From positions 310,001 through 374,000 of the forward strand of contig NZ_CP071839.1 of the NCBI RefSeq assembly GCF_017526105.1: 64,000 nucleotides of DNA, given 5' to 3'. Below, one piece after another: positions 52,387 through 61,474 of this stretch (position 1 is the stretch's first letter; each line of letters starts with the position of its first letter). This stretch comes from Streptomyces cyanogenus (lineage in GTDB: Bacteria; Actinomycetota; Actinomycetes; Streptomycetales; Streptomycetaceae). The translations under genes and the position numbers were made by a program. The notes below the pieces were generated by a model. It saw nothing but the letters and a program-made list of their open reading frames with translations, did not search any database and had not been told where the DNA came from.

Positions 52387-52498
52387 GGAACGGACGCTAC
52401 CGGGACACCCGCCAGTACCCATGGGTGGGTCAGCAGGCCAGGCGGAGATCCGTAGGCCCTGCGCCCCGGATGTCGGTGGCGGCACGTATGGTCTGCGC

Positions 52499-53179
52499 AT
52501 GACTGATCAGTGGTGGGCGGACGTACGTCAGCGGGTTGAGGCGGCTGGTGCAGGGCCTGCGAGCAGCAAGGTTTTCGGGGCACTGGGACACAAGTGGGTC
52601 CTGGAGGACCCGCTCACCCAGGGCGAGCTCGCCGAACTCGAGGCTCAGATAGGCGTGCGGCTGCCGGAGGAGTACCGGGGTTTCCTGCTTCACGTTGGCG
52701 CGGGCGGCGCTGGCCCCGCGTATGGCCTGTTCCCGGTTCGGCGCGTGCAGGGCCGTTGGCGTTGGGAGGGCGACGGCGCGGACCTGGCAGACCTGTCGAG
52801 GCTTGCCGAGCCGTTTCCTGACCAGGGTCCGGACCCGGATCTGGTCAATGATGTTCTTGCCCAACGTCCCGAGGAAGAGGACTTCGACGACATCGAGGAC
52901 TTCGACGACGCCATCGAGGCGTGGGACGAGCGGTGGGAAGCCGTCATGTTCGCCCCGGAGCGCACCGCTGGCGCGATCGTGATCTCCCACCTGGGCTGTG
53001 CCCAAAGAGAGTGGCTGATCATCAGCGGCAGCCACCGCGGCACGATCTGGTCCGACTGCCGGGTGGACGACGTCGACCTCGCGCCGCTCCTCCACGAGGA
53101 CGGTACGCCGGTCAGGTTCGCCCGCTGGTACACCGACTGGCTGGAGAAGGCCGAGCGAACGGCCCTGTCGACACCGTAG
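52499..53179 (+). CDS. SMI1/KNR4-family (immunity-type) protein
   Basis: A 226-residue acidic protein with the SUKH pattern: LTQGELAELEAQIGVRLPEE, then YRGFLLHVGAGGAGPAYGLF, and later TAGAIVISHLGCAQREWLII, SGSHRGTIWSDCRVDD. These are the hallmark strands of the SMI1/KNR4 immunity fold. It is divergent from the interrupted SMI1 gene at 52386, so two members were neighbours before the IS21 insertion. No toxin gene is adjacent. The start at 52499 is chosen because the upstream extension is low in coding character. Confidence 0.8.
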   Translation: MTDQWWADVRQRVEAAGAGPASSKVFGALGHKWVLEDPLTQGELAELEAQIGVRLPEEYRGFLLHVGAGGAGPAYGLFPVRRVQGRWRWEGDGADLADLSRLAEPFPDQGPDPDLVNDVLAQRPEEEDFDDIEDFDDAIEAWDERWEAVMFAPERTAGAIVISHLGCAQREWLIISGSHRGTIWSDCRVDDVDLAPLLHEDGTPVRFARWYTDWLEKAERTALSTP

Positions 53180-53268
53180 GCAGTCCCCCTGCCGGCCACG
53201 GCACGGCAGCCGCTCGCCCGCTGTCTCCGCCGGCGCGAACTCGATCCCGCCCTGGCCCCGGCAGGAGA

Positions 53269-53302
53269 CGGCCCCGGCCGGCGTGGCCGTCGGCCGGGGC
53301 CG
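53269..53302. terminator. Convergent terminator hairpin
   Basis: A perfect 12-base stem (CGGCCCCGGCCG with CGGCCGGGGCCG) and ten-base loop, between convergent genes ending at 53179 and 53318. Confidence 0.75.
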
Positions 53303-53317
53303 AACCCGTGAAGAGTG

Positions 53318-53908
53318 TCAGTCCTCGCCTGCCTGCGCGACGGTTGTGCGCAACAACGCGGCCATCGATCGGCCGGCCACCCGCAGCGGTTCCGTATCGC
53401 GAGCAGCCCGGCTGAGCATGAACGCCCCCTCCAGCATCATGATCATCGAGCAGGCGAGCGATCGCGCCGCCTTTGGATCGGCCACCCAACGGCCGAACCA
53501 CTGCGCCGCGGCGTCGACCCACTCCTCGAAGACCTCCGCCGTCGCGGCCCGCAGCACCTCATTGCTGCTGGCGACTTCCAATGCCACCGTCCCGATCGGG
53601 CATGCGTCGGCGTAGTCGGCCGCGGCAAGGTCGTTTGCGGCTGCCTCGAAGGCGTGCACGAGGGATTCGGCAGGATCCGGCACACTGTCCAGCAGGGCCA
53701 ACACCATTCGGCCGTACTCGGGTCCCGACGTGCGGATCATGTCCTCGGCCAGTTGCTGCTTGCCACCGGGGAAGAAGTGATAGAGCGAGCCGAACGGCGC
53801 TTCCGCCTCTGTCGCGACCCGCTTGAGGCCGGTCGCTGAGTAGCCGTGACGGCGGAACAGCATCCCGGCGGCACCCTGGATCCTGGCTCGCGTGTCCGGT
53901 TGTCCCAT
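53318..53908 (-). CDS. TetR-family regulator (LmrA/YxaF-like)
   Basis: About 196 residues. The helix-turn-helix (TRARIQGAAGMLFRRHGYSA, TEAEAPFGSLYHFFPGGKQQ) carries the L-Y-H-F-F-P-G-G-K motif of the LmrA/YxaF subgroup. A characteristic C-P-I-G-T-V-A-L-E segment (DACPIGTVALEVASSNEVLR) is in the ligand domain. It is divergent from an alpha/beta-hydrolase gene; palindromes of LmrA-like form lie between them. A TTG at 53917 is an alternative start. Presumably it represses itself and the hydrolase until a small ligand binds. Confidence 0.88.
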   Translation of the reverse strand: MGQPDTRARIQGAAGMLFRRHGYSATGLKRVATEAEAPFGSLYHFFPGGKQQLAEDMIRTSGPEYGRMVLALLDSVPDPAESLVHAFEAAANDLAAADYADACPIGTVALEVASSNEVLRAATAEVFEEWVDAAAQWFGRWVADPKAARSLACSMIMMLEGAFMLSRAARDTEPLRVAGRSMAALLRTTVAQAGED

Positions 53909-53932
53909 TGCCCTCAACTCTCTTCGCCTCCA

Positions 53933-53953
53933 AGATTGCAGTAGAACAATCTA
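53933..53953. promoter_or_regulatory. Overlapping operator palindromes
   Basis: AGATTG-N8-CAATCT (53933-53952) overlaps TAGA-ACAA-TCTA (53942-53953). The TAGA-N4-TCTA form resembles known LmrA/YxaF boxes. They lie between the TetR and hydrolase starts. Confidence 0.6.
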
Positions 53954-53969
53954 TCAAGTAGGGGGTCTG

Positions 53970-54827
53970 ATGCCGAGGATCGAGCTGTCGTCCGGACCGA
54001 TCGACTACCAGGACACCGGCGGTGAAGGGCCCGTGCTGGTGTTCGGCCACGGCCTGCCGATGAACGAGACCCAGTGGCGCAAGGTGGTCCCTCTGCTGGA
54101 CGGATACCGGTGTGTCCTGCCGACGCTGCCCCTCGGCGGCCATCGCCAGCCGATGAACCCGGACGCCGACCTGTCCCAGCGCGGGGTCGCCCGGCTCCTG
54201 GGTGAGTTCATTGAACGGCTCGACCTGGACCAGGTGACCCTCGTCCTCAACGACTGGGGCGGGGGCCAGTTCCTGGTGTCGGAAGGGCGCGCCCAGCGGC
54301 TCGCACGCATGGTGCTGGTGGCCTGTGAGGCCTTCGACAACTTTCCCCCCGGACCTGCCAAGGCGATGGCCCAGCTATGCAGGGTCCCCGGCGGCGCCTG
54401 GCTCCTGACCCGGCTCATGGGCATCCCCGCGTTCCGCCACAACCGGGCCGGATACGGTGGCATGAGCCTGCACGGGATCCCCGACGAGATCATGGACGAC
54501 TGGTTCGCTCCCGCCACCAGCAGCAGGGCCATCCGCAGGGACCTCGCCAAGTTCGCCACCGGAGCACCCGACCGCAAGACACTGCTGGCCTGGAGTGAGC
54601 GACTGCGTGAATTCGACCGCCCGGTACTGGTCGTCTGGGCGACCGAGGACAGACTGATGCCGCGTGAGCACGGCCCGCGACTCGCCAAGTTGTATCCGCA
54701 GGGCCGGCTGATCGAGATCGCCGACTCGTCCACCCTCATCCCTGAGGACCAGCCCGAACGGCTCGCCGACGTGCTGACGGACTTCCTTGTCCAGACCGGA
54801 GCAAAGCCGACCCGGCACGCTGACTGA
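53970..54827 (+). CDS. Alpha/beta-hydrolase
   Basis: A 285-residue hydrolase. GGGGG precedes the ATG. The oxyanion motif VLVFGHGLPMNETQW is near residue 20. The nucleophile elbow reads LVLNDWGGGQF, again with Asp as nucleophile, as in haloalkane dehalogenases and epoxide hydrolases. VVWATEDRLMPREHGPRLAK supplies the acid. The usual catalytic His after D-S-S-T is not evident: ADSSTLIPEDQPERLAD has Thr-Leu where S-H is expected. That missing His could impair turnover, or the family member may work differently. Regulated by the divergent TetR gene, by inference. Confidence 0.8.
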   Translation: MPRIELSSGPIDYQDTGGEGPVLVFGHGLPMNETQWRKVVPLLDGYRCVLPTLPLGGHRQPMNPDADLSQRGVARLLGEFIERLDLDQVTLVLNDWGGGQFLVSEGRAQRLARMVLVACEAFDNFPPGPAKAMAQLCRVPGGAWLLTRLMGIPAFRHNRAGYGGMSLHGIPDEIMDDWFAPATSSRAIRRDLAKFATGAPDRKTLLAWSERLREFDRPVLVVWATEDRLMPREHGPRLAKLYPQGRLIEIADSSTLIPEDQPERLADVLTDFLVQTGAKPTRHAD

Positions 54828-54851
54828 ACGGGAGGGCAGCCGGCGAAAGCA

Positions 54852-55225
54852 GCCGCCACTGCGCCTGTTTGGTCCGGCGCGATTCCGTTCGGCCTCGTCA
54901 CGGTGCCGATCCAGGTGGTCAGCGCGACGGAGGACCACAGCATCCGTTTTCACCAGTACCAACTGTGTACGCCTGGTCGGCCGCGAGTTCCTGGGACTGC
55001 TGCGCGTACGCGATGATGTCCTGATTCTGCACGCGGTGGCCCGACGAGATCCGCGAGCCCTGCCGAGCTGCTGCCGCCGCCGGCGGAGGTGTCGGAGGAG
55101 GAGATCGCCGGGGCACTGGCTCTCATGGACATCAGGACCATCGACAGGGACGAGGTGGTTGCCGCCCATCCCGGTCTGTGGTCGGCAGCCGCCGTAGTTG
55201 CTTCGCGAGCGACCGTGGCAGTCCG
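54852..55225 (+). pseudogene. ku: ku (NHEJ DNA-end-binding) with large internal deletion
   Basis: The N-terminus VWSGAIPFGLVTVPIQVVSA and TEDHSIRFHQYQL is followed, after a jump of well over 100 residues, by FLGLLRVRDDVLILHAVA and, in another frame, EEEIAGALALMDI. These are the two ends of a Streptomyces Ku protein. The ring-forming middle is deleted. Non-functional. Confidence 0.75.
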
Positions 55226-55259
55226 GTCGTAGCTCTCCAGGGCCAGGTGGGTAGGCGCT

Positions 55260-55745
55260 CCATGAGCTTCCTGCCGGAGTTGTGCGATGACTTGCAGCAG
55301 TTCGGGCACGCCTTCAAGGAGACGCGAAGGCGGGAACCATGTCGCGGACGAGCGGGGCGCACCGTGGTGCTCCGATCTGTTCGGCCAGGTGCAGAGCGTC
55401 GAGGGCATCGGCGGCCGCAGCTTCGGGTTCACGACGGCTGAGACGGCCTTGCGCGCGGTACGCGAGCAAGATGCCGCGCGTCTTGAAACGGCTGGTCGGC
55501 AGGAGAGCTTGCCCTTCGGCAATGAGGCTGCACCTGAGGTGATGTCGCCGAGGTCGAGCAGGCAGTGGGCAGAGTCGACGGCGAGATCGGCGGGTGACAT
55601 CCACGAGCACGAGGCGGGATGTCGTCACGGTCCCCGGCGTCCAGCAGGCGTTCTGCTGTGCTGAGGGAGTGCAGGGTGGCGCGGCGCTCGGCAAGGGCGG
55701 CTTGGGCGCGGCCAGAGAGGACATTCTGAGCCGGTGTGCCGATTC
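55260..55745 (-). pseudogene. TPR-type (XRE-regulator C-terminal) fragment
   Basis: AAADALDALHLAEQIGAPRC, then APLVRDMVPAF, then GVPELLQVIAQLRQEA in another frame. This is the C-terminal TPR-like portion common in Streptomyces XRE regulators. Pieces of the preceding repeats lie in other frames up to about 55745. No helix-turn-helix remains. Confidence 0.45.
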
Positions 55746-55784
55746 CCGCAGTCGGCTTGAGCCAGGCACCGTCCTGGCGGTCAG

Positions 55785-56510
55785 GTGATCCTGCGTCGGC
55801 TTCTACAGTGTCCCGAGGTGAAGAGGTGGGCGGTAGATCAGAAGGGCTGGCTCAAGAACGTGGTGCGGACCGAGCGATTGACGGACCTGAGGCCCGTCCA
55901 CCGGCGTCAGGCTGCCGCCCTCGCCCTGTGGCGGTGGCGTGCGCCGATGCTCGCGTTCGAATTGGACGCAGGGTGGGGCATCGACCAGTCTGTGCTGGAG
56001 TCGCTGTTCCGACTGGCGGCATCACCTGCTGGTGAACAGTCGGATACCGCATACCGGCGAGCAGTCGCCGAGCTGTGTACGGCCCCGCTCTCCACGTCTG
56101 AAGTCGACCCGGACACGATCCAGCTCTTCCAGTTGGAGATCATCAGCAACCTGCTGACCTTCGGCGAACTGCTGCACACGCCTGGCGTGGACGAAGTCGA
56201 GCGAGTGGTCGAAGCCTCGGCCGGCCTGGCGAGCTACCTCGACGGTCTCGTCGAGGGCTCCTTGTACTCTCACCCCTCCGAGGAAGCCCACCGCCAATAC
56301 CTCGCCGACCTGGCGGACCGGGCGAGCGAGGGCTATTTCGCGTCGCGTCACTTCGCTGTCGAGACCGCCTGCCACGGTGCTCTCGGGCTTCTCCCCGATT
56401 CCGCAGGGCTGCTCGACTCGTCCACGGGTCGCGAGTTGCTCGCGCTCTGCGAGGGCTTCGGCGAAGAACTCGTCACAACGATGCAGTGGCTCCGCATGAC
56501 GGGTCACTAG
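55785..56510 (+). CDS. Hypothetical helical protein
   Basis: A 241-residue protein, mostly alpha-helical by composition: VVRTERLTDLRPVHRRQAAA, LALWRWRAPMLAFELDAGWG, IDQSVLESLFRLAASPAGEQ, IQLFQLEIISNLLTFGELLH. No signal peptide, membrane helix or catalytic motif. I do not recognise the family; proteins of this look occur among immunity or phage-defence accessory genes. GTG codons at 55785 and 55818 are both possible starts; the second begins with the more conserved-looking KRWAVDQKGWLKN. Confidence 0.55.
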   Translation: MILRRLLQCPEVKRWAVDQKGWLKNVVRTERLTDLRPVHRRQAAALALWRWRAPMLAFELDAGWGIDQSVLESLFRLAASPAGEQSDTAYRRAVAELCTAPLSTSEVDPDTIQLFQLEIISNLLTFGELLHTPGVDEVERVVEASAGLASYLDGLVEGSLYSHPSEEAHRQYLADLADRASEGYFASRHFAVETACHGALGLLPDSAGLLDSSTGRELLALCEGFGEELVTTMQWLRMTGH

Positions 56511-56755
56511 CGACGTCGATGCCGACCGTGGTGCCGTGGTCGACGACGGTTCTCTTGGAGCCCTGGTCCACCAACGCCTTCTTGGTGGTGCCGATGGGGG
56601 GCGACCTGGCCGAGCGGCGCGATGCCGAACGCGTTGTCGTGGGCGCCGGCGGCCACCACGGTCACGGCGATGAAGAGAAGGGCCGCGCCCGTCGCGTCGG
56701 TAGGACCACCGGACTGCCCCTCAGGCACGCCTCATCGCCCCCCGGAGCGGCGAGG
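56511..56755. other. Relict membrane-protein coding, unassigned
   Basis: A minus-strand frame contains one hydrophobic segment (AALLFIAVTVVAAGAHDNAF) followed by basic low-complexity sequence. It is probably a dead fragment; no name possible. Confidence 0.3.
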
Positions 56756-57271
56756 CTAGAGCGGGATGCGCAGGTCGAGCACGGGGCTGGTGGCGTCGAC
56801 CGGCGTCGCGTCCAGTTTCTCCAGGACATGGAGCATCGGCTTGTTGCTCGCCGCCACCGCGGCGGCCAGCTCGTGATGTCCCTCGCGGCGGGCGACGGTC
56901 GCCGCATGTTCGGCCAGCGCGGTGCCGAGCCCCCTGGCCTGCCACGCGTCCTCGACCAGGATCGCGAGTTCCCCCACCCCGTGCTGATCGGTACGCATGA
57001 CGTTGGTCATGGCGATGATGTGGTCCGTGCGCTCGGCCGGAGTGGTCACCAACGTGGTGCCGCGCTCCGGGCTGGACAACTGACGCCATTCGGCGGGTGA
57101 GAGCCCCGACTTGCCCGCGTGGTAGCGCAGGGCTCGGCTGCCCGGCGAGCAACGGCGATGCAGTTCCTGGACCGGCACCAGGTCGGCGGGGGCCGCCGCC
57201 CGGGTTCGGATCGCGGTGCCGTCGGGCAGCGTGATCGATTGTGCGGCGTCTCGACGGCTGGCGTCGGACAT
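56756..57271 (-). CDS. GNAT-family N-acetyltransferase
   Basis: A 171-residue acetyltransferase. The ATG at 57271 has AGGAG seven bases upstream; a much longer open frame upstream is not coding. The order is: N-terminal strand TAIRTRAAAPADLVPVQELH, helix HRRCSPGSRALRYHAGKSGL, strand ELAILVEDAWQARGLGTALA with the acetyl-CoA loop (Q-A-R-G-L-G-T), and the closing NKPMLHVLEKLDATPVD. The C-R-C-S-P-x-S-R-Y-R-like segment recalls GNAT domains fused to acyl-CoA synthetases (Pat-like), here alone. Substrate unknown. Confidence 0.85.
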   Translation of the reverse strand: MSDASRRDAAQSITLPDGTAIRTRAAAPADLVPVQELHRRCSPGSRALRYHAGKSGLSPAEWRQLSSPERGTTLVTTPAERTDHIIAMTNVMRTDQHGVGELAILVEDAWQARGLGTALAEHAATVARREGHHELAAAVAASNKPMLHVLEKLDATPVDATSPVLDLRIPL

Positions 57272-57799
57272 CGGCGTTCTCCTCACATTGCGATCGTGAC
57301 TGCTGGGCCGCGGGTCGCGTGGGGCGCAAGCGCGGCCTTGCTCCGCAGCAGTCTTTTGCTGCCAGCAGGCCGATTCAAGATGACTTCGCGTCACAATGGT
57401 TGCGCTCTGCTCATGTTCAACCACGCAGTGGAACGAAAATGTGAAGGACTTGCGGTCGTCGTGGAGCCGATCCTGAGCATTGCTCTCGTCATCACTCGAA
57501 GAATCACACAGAGGACCGCCGAGCCCTCGCGCCCAGGACAGGCCGATGAACGTTCCTGCTTTGCGTAAGCGAGCCACTTCTGACTGGGTGCCCACCAACT
57601 CCAGGTCCATCGCTCCCGACCGCCGAGGCCGCGGCGTCCGTCGGTGCTACAGGAGCGAGTGCGGGACAGCCCGTCAAGGGCAGATCGTCCGACCGATCCG
57701 GTGTAACCGGCAGCACTGGCACCACTTCTGCCGGCCTCGACGCCCCCGTTGAGAACCGTCCGGTGAGCCGGCTCCCCGCGACAGGCCGGGATGGACGGA
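57272..57799. other. No gene recognised
   Basis: The leader of the acetyltransferase and noncoding sequence. Composition is less biased around 57280-57520. All open frames are likely spurious. Confidence 0.45.
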
Positions 57800-58250
57800 A
57801 GCGTCATCGTTGATGGACAGTCCGCCGCCGCGCACAGGTAGTGGCAACCCCCTACCACCGGTTCGGAGGGCCGGGCCAGGATGCGGACGTGTCGGGGGCT
57901 GCAGGCGAAGGAGTCGACCTTGTTGCCGGCCTCGTCCGCCTGGCCGATCACGCTGCCGATGGCATCGGTGGGCCGGAAGTAGGCCTCGCCCCCGGTGGTC
58001 ATGGAGTTCCACGTACCCCGGGCTCGCGGCTGTGGCCCGTGGCGGCGCCGGCGGCCTCGTTGCCGATGGCGTCGTACGACCGCGCGCCGCTGGTGTTCGA
58101 CTCGGCCGTCGGCTGCTGGGCCTCGTCGGAACTCGCTGGCGTAGGTGAAGCGGCCCGCTCCGTCGTTAGGGGGTGGGTGCGCCCGGGTCCGCCGACCGTG
58201 TCGGTGCGGGTGCGGATCTTGCTGCCGTCTGTACCGCAGTCGTACGTGCA
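57800..58250 (-). pseudogene. RHS-repeat protein fragment
   Basis: ASSDEAQQPTAESNTSGARS, then SREPGVRGTWNSMTTGGEAY, then DAIGSVIGQADEAGNKVDSF, spread over two frames. This is the conserved part of Streptomyces RHS-core proteins just before the D-P-x-G-x-x-x-F junction and toxin tip. The core barrel and C-terminal toxin are missing. Evidence that a polymorphic toxin gene once stood near the SMI1 genes. Confidence 0.7.
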
Positions 58251-58488
58251 GGCGAGATCGACCACGGTGCCCTGGGCTGAGGTGACCTCGGTGTTCCTCG
58301 GACGGCCGGAGGTGTTCGCCGGTGGACGGGCACGCTGCTGCCGCACCTGGACTTCGCCGTTCGTCCGCTCGGGGAACGGGGCGGGGTGGAGTACGCGAGA
58401 TGAGGACCCGCGTCCTGCCGGGCGAGGCATTCGGCCGTTGACCGGCTCGTCGCTGCCCGGGTCCTGCCGGAGGGGGACGGCACCTGCC

Positions 58489-59733
58489 TCACGGATTGGA
58501 CGGGTCGGCGGGCGGAGGGGCCGTCAGCAGGCGGTGGGCCTCCAGAGCAAGGTGGATCTCGCTCGCTCCCACCGGGTCGGTGGGCGAGCGCCCCGTGAGT
58601 TCCTGCACGCGCCGCAGACGGTACGTCACGGTGTTGCGATGACAGTACATGCGGGCAGCGGTCTCGGTGGCGGATCCGCCCGATGCGAACCACCGGCTGA
58701 GCGTCTCCAACAGCAGCTCCCTTTCGTGTTGCGGGAGTTCGAGGACCGGGCGGAGCACCTTGCGCACCGCGTGCCGGGCCGAGTCGGGGGCGCTCACGAC
58801 CATGAGGCGGACCGGTGCGTCACCGTAGGAGGCCACCTCTCGGGCACCCGGCTCGACGCAGGCACAAGCGAGCCGCGCCTGGCGGAAGGCGCCCGGCGCC
58901 TGCTCCAGACCGTGAAAGAGGGTGCTCACACCCACTCGCCCGATGCTGCGTCCGCGAAGGAGTTCCACGGCCGGGGCCAGGCTCCCGGGCGACCGGAGTG
59001 AGAGCAGCCCCACCTGCGCGTCGTCCTCCTGACGCCAGACCGACCGCACGCCGAGGGCTCGCAGCGCGCCCTCCACGTCGTGAAGGGCGTCCTCGTCTGC
59101 CGGACGGCCCCCGGCCTCGGTCTCCGCGCTGACCACGACGAAAGCTCCGCGCTGCGGCAGCCGCAGCGCGTCGGCGCACTCCCACAGGTGGGTGCCCTCG
59201 TCCAGCCTGCCGTCGAGCAGCGCGGCCAGCAGCAGGCTCTTCACCTGCCGGTCACGGTGGGCCCTCTCGGACATGGTCTCGCGATACGCCATGGCCACCG
59301 CGTCGGTGAAGGTGTCACTGACCGACCAGACCGCGGTCGCGACGTGCGGCATGTCCCGGATGACGGGGTCCCCCACCTCGGTCAGGACGCACTCCCACAG
59401 GAACCGTCCGGCCAACCGGTAGGCGTGTGTCACCGCGGACAGCGGCACCCCGTGCTCAGCCTTGAAACGGCCGGTTTCGTGCGGCACGCGCAGGTCAAGA
59501 GCGTCCCGGCCCAGCTGGGTGACCATGGAGTGCAGGTTGTCCGCGCAGGAGGCGCGCAGCTGGTCGTGCGTCACGTGGCCGTGGGCGCGGTAGGCGTCCT
59601 CGCCCTCCGTGATCCGGTCCGTGAGCAGGTCGGCGAAACGGTCGATCCCGGGCAGCAGCACGTCGACCAGCCTGCGCAGGCCGTCGTGCCCGCCGCCGTC
59701 CCGTACGCCGTCGTACTGAGGGGTGACAGTCAT
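58489..59733 (-). CDS. PucR/CdaR-type regulator
   Basis: A 414-residue regulator. GGGAG precedes the ATG. The N-terminal RsbRD-like helical region ([20 protein letters not shown]), a GGDEF-related middle and a C-terminal PucR helix-turn-helix ([20 protein letters not shown]) are in the usual order. It lies 147 bases downstream of the GMC oxidoreductase on the same strand, so it probably reads as the last gene of an ALDH-GMC-PucR operon and regulates it in response to the alcohol or its product. Confidence 0.88.
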   Translation of the reverse strand: MTVTPQYDGVRDGGGHDGLRRLVDVLLPGIDRFADLLTDRITEGEDAYRAHGHVTHDQLRASCADNLHSMVTQLGRDALDLRVPHETGRFKAEHGVPLSAVTHAYRLAGRFLWECVLTEVGDPVIRDMPHVATAVWSVSDTFTDAVAMAYRETMSERAHRDRQVKSLLLAALLDGRLDEGTHLWECADALRLPQRGAFVVVSAETEAGGRPADEDALHDVEGALRALGVRSVWRQEDDAQVGLLSLRSPGSLAPAVELLRGRSIGRVGVSTLFHGLEQAPGAFRQARLACACVEPGAREVASYGDAPVRLMVVSAPDSARHAVRKVLRPVLELPQHERELLLETLSRWFASGGSATETAARMYCHRNTVTYRLRRVQELTGRSPTDPVGASEIHLALEAHRLLTAPPPADPSNP

Positions 59734-59880
59734 TCGGGCTCCCGCGGTGAGGTCGGCAGATCCGCCGCGCCGGCTGTCTCACGACGACGGGCCGTGGCCC
59801 GGAGCCGGCCGGGCCACTGGCAGGGTAACCAGACGAGGTGGCTGTGGCGACACTCCGTCCGTGTCGACGATCCGTCCGCG

Positions 59881-61440
59881 TCAGACGTCGGCGGGCACTG
59901 CGCCGCGGATGAGGTCCGCCGCCCGCTCCGCGATCATGATCGTCGGTGCGTTGGTGTTGCCCCGGACCACGGTCGGCATGACCGAGGCATCGACCACCCG
60001 TAGCCCCACCACACCGTGCACGCGCAGCTCGGGGTCGACCACCGGGCCGATCGCGCAGGTGCTCGTCGGGTGGTACAGGGTCTGCAGCTCGCGCCGCGCG
60101 TACGCCAGGAGGTCGGCGTCGCTGTCGGACTGCGGCGTCAGGAAGTCCGCCCGGCGGTACTTGCTCAGGGCGGGCTGTCCGACGATCTCCATCACCAGCC
60201 GCAGCGCCCGTACCGCTGTGGCCCGGTCCTCCGCGGTGGACAGGTAGTTGTGCAGGATGCGCGGTTTGGCGCTGGGCAGCGTCGAGCGCAGCGTGACCTT
60301 CCCGCGGCTGGTGGGTGCGAGCAGGACCGCGCCGATGTGGAAGGCGTGGTCGGTGGCTGCTCCCAGCCCCTCCTGGTGGAACATCGCCGGCACGGCGTGG
60401 ATCTGCACGTCCGGGGCGTCGAGACCGTCGGCGGTGCGGAAGAAGCCGCCGCCCTCGCCGGCGTTCGAGGTGAGGGGTCCGCGGCCTTCGGTCTCCAGCA
60501 GCCGCAGGTTCTCGGGGGTCTCGGCGGTGAGCAGGGATTCGGCGTCGGTGAGATGGACGACGGCCAGGTGGGGATGGTCCTGGAGGTTCTCACCGACCGG
60601 CAGGTTCACCTTCGGGGTGATGCCGAGGGCCGCGAGCTCGTCGGCGACGCCGATCCCCGACAGCATGAGCAGTTGGGGTGAGTTGTACGCACCCGCCGAG
60701 AGGACGACCTCCCGTTCGCACCGAAGCTCCTGGGTGGCTCCGTCCCGGTCCACCTCGACTCCGACGGCCCGTTCCCCGTCGAGGAGGACGCGGGTGCACT
60801 GCACGCCGGTGAGTACGGACAGGTTGGGCCGTTCGATGGCGGGCCTCAGGTAGGCGACGGCCGTGCTGCACCGCAGGCCGTCGTGCTGGGTGAGCTCGTA
60901 GTACCCGACGCCGTCCTGCTCCGGGCCGTTGAAGTCGGGGTTGAACGGGTGCCCCGCCTCCTGAGCCGCTGCCAGGAAGGCGTCGACGAGAGGGTTGCGG
61001 GAGCGTCCGGGGTTGACCGGGAGCGGGCCGCCGGCGCCGTGCCATGCGGAGGCGCCGGCGTGGTGGTTCTCCGACCGCAGGAAGTATGGCAGGACATCGT
61101 TCCAGGCCCAGCCGTCGGCGCCGGCGGCGGCCCACGAGTCGTAGTCGCGGCGGTTGCCGCGGATGTAGATCATGGCGTTCATCGAAGAGGAGCCGCCGAG
61201 CATGCGGCCGCGCGGCAGATAGCGTCGTCGGCCTTCGAGGCCGGGTTCGGGTTCGCTGAGGTAGTCCCAGTCGTACTTGGTCCGGAACAGCTTCGCGAAC
61301 GCGGCCGGGACGTGGATCTCCTGGGCGTCGTCGGCCGGGCCGGCCTCGATGAGCAGGACGCGCACGTCGGGATCCTCGCTGAGCCGGGCGGCGAGCACAC
61401 AGCCCGCGGATCCCGCACCCACGATGATGTAGTCGTACAT
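59881..61440 (-). CDS. GMC-family FAD-dependent alcohol dehydrogenase
   Basis: A 519-residue choline-dehydrogenase-like oxidoreductase. AGAGGG precedes the ATG at 61440. DYIIVGAGSAGCVLAARLSE (FAD), GRMLGGSSSMNAMIYIRGNR, SAGAYNSPQLLMLSGIG, the active-site LYHPTSTCAIGPVVDPELRV (His) and VRGNTNAPTIMIAERAADLI (Asn) are all intact. It starts 34 bases after the aldehyde dehydrogenase. It would oxidise a primary alcohol to an aldehyde that the ALDH then takes to the acid, as in choline, polyethylene glycol or terpene alcohol use; which one is not decidable. It is unlikely to be a recent duplicate of the GMC gene at 27187, as the sequences differ widely. Confidence 0.92.
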   Translation of the reverse strand: MYDYIIVGAGSAGCVLAARLSEDPDVRVLLIEAGPADDAQEIHVPAAFAKLFRTKYDWDYLSEPEPGLEGRRRYLPRGRMLGGSSSMNAMIYIRGNRRDYDSWAAAGADGWAWNDVLPYFLRSENHHAGASAWHGAGGPLPVNPGRSRNPLVDAFLAAAQEAGHPFNPDFNGPEQDGVGYYELTQHDGLRCSTAVAYLRPAIERPNLSVLTGVQCTRVLLDGERAVGVEVDRDGATQELRCEREVVLSAGAYNSPQLLMLSGIGVADELAALGITPKVNLPVGENLQDHPHLAVVHLTDAESLLTAETPENLRLLETEGRGPLTSNAGEGGGFFRTADGLDAPDVQIHAVPAMFHQEGLGAATDHAFHIGAVLLAPTSRGKVTLRSTLPSAKPRILHNYLSTAEDRATAVRALRLVMEIVGQPALSKYRRADFLTPQSDSDADLLAYARRELQTLYHPTSTCAIGPVVDPELRVHGVVGLRVVDASVMPTVVRGNTNAPTIMIAERAADLIRGAVPADV

Positions 61441-61474
61441 GGTGTGCCCTCTCTCTCGTCGGCCGGCCAGGCCG

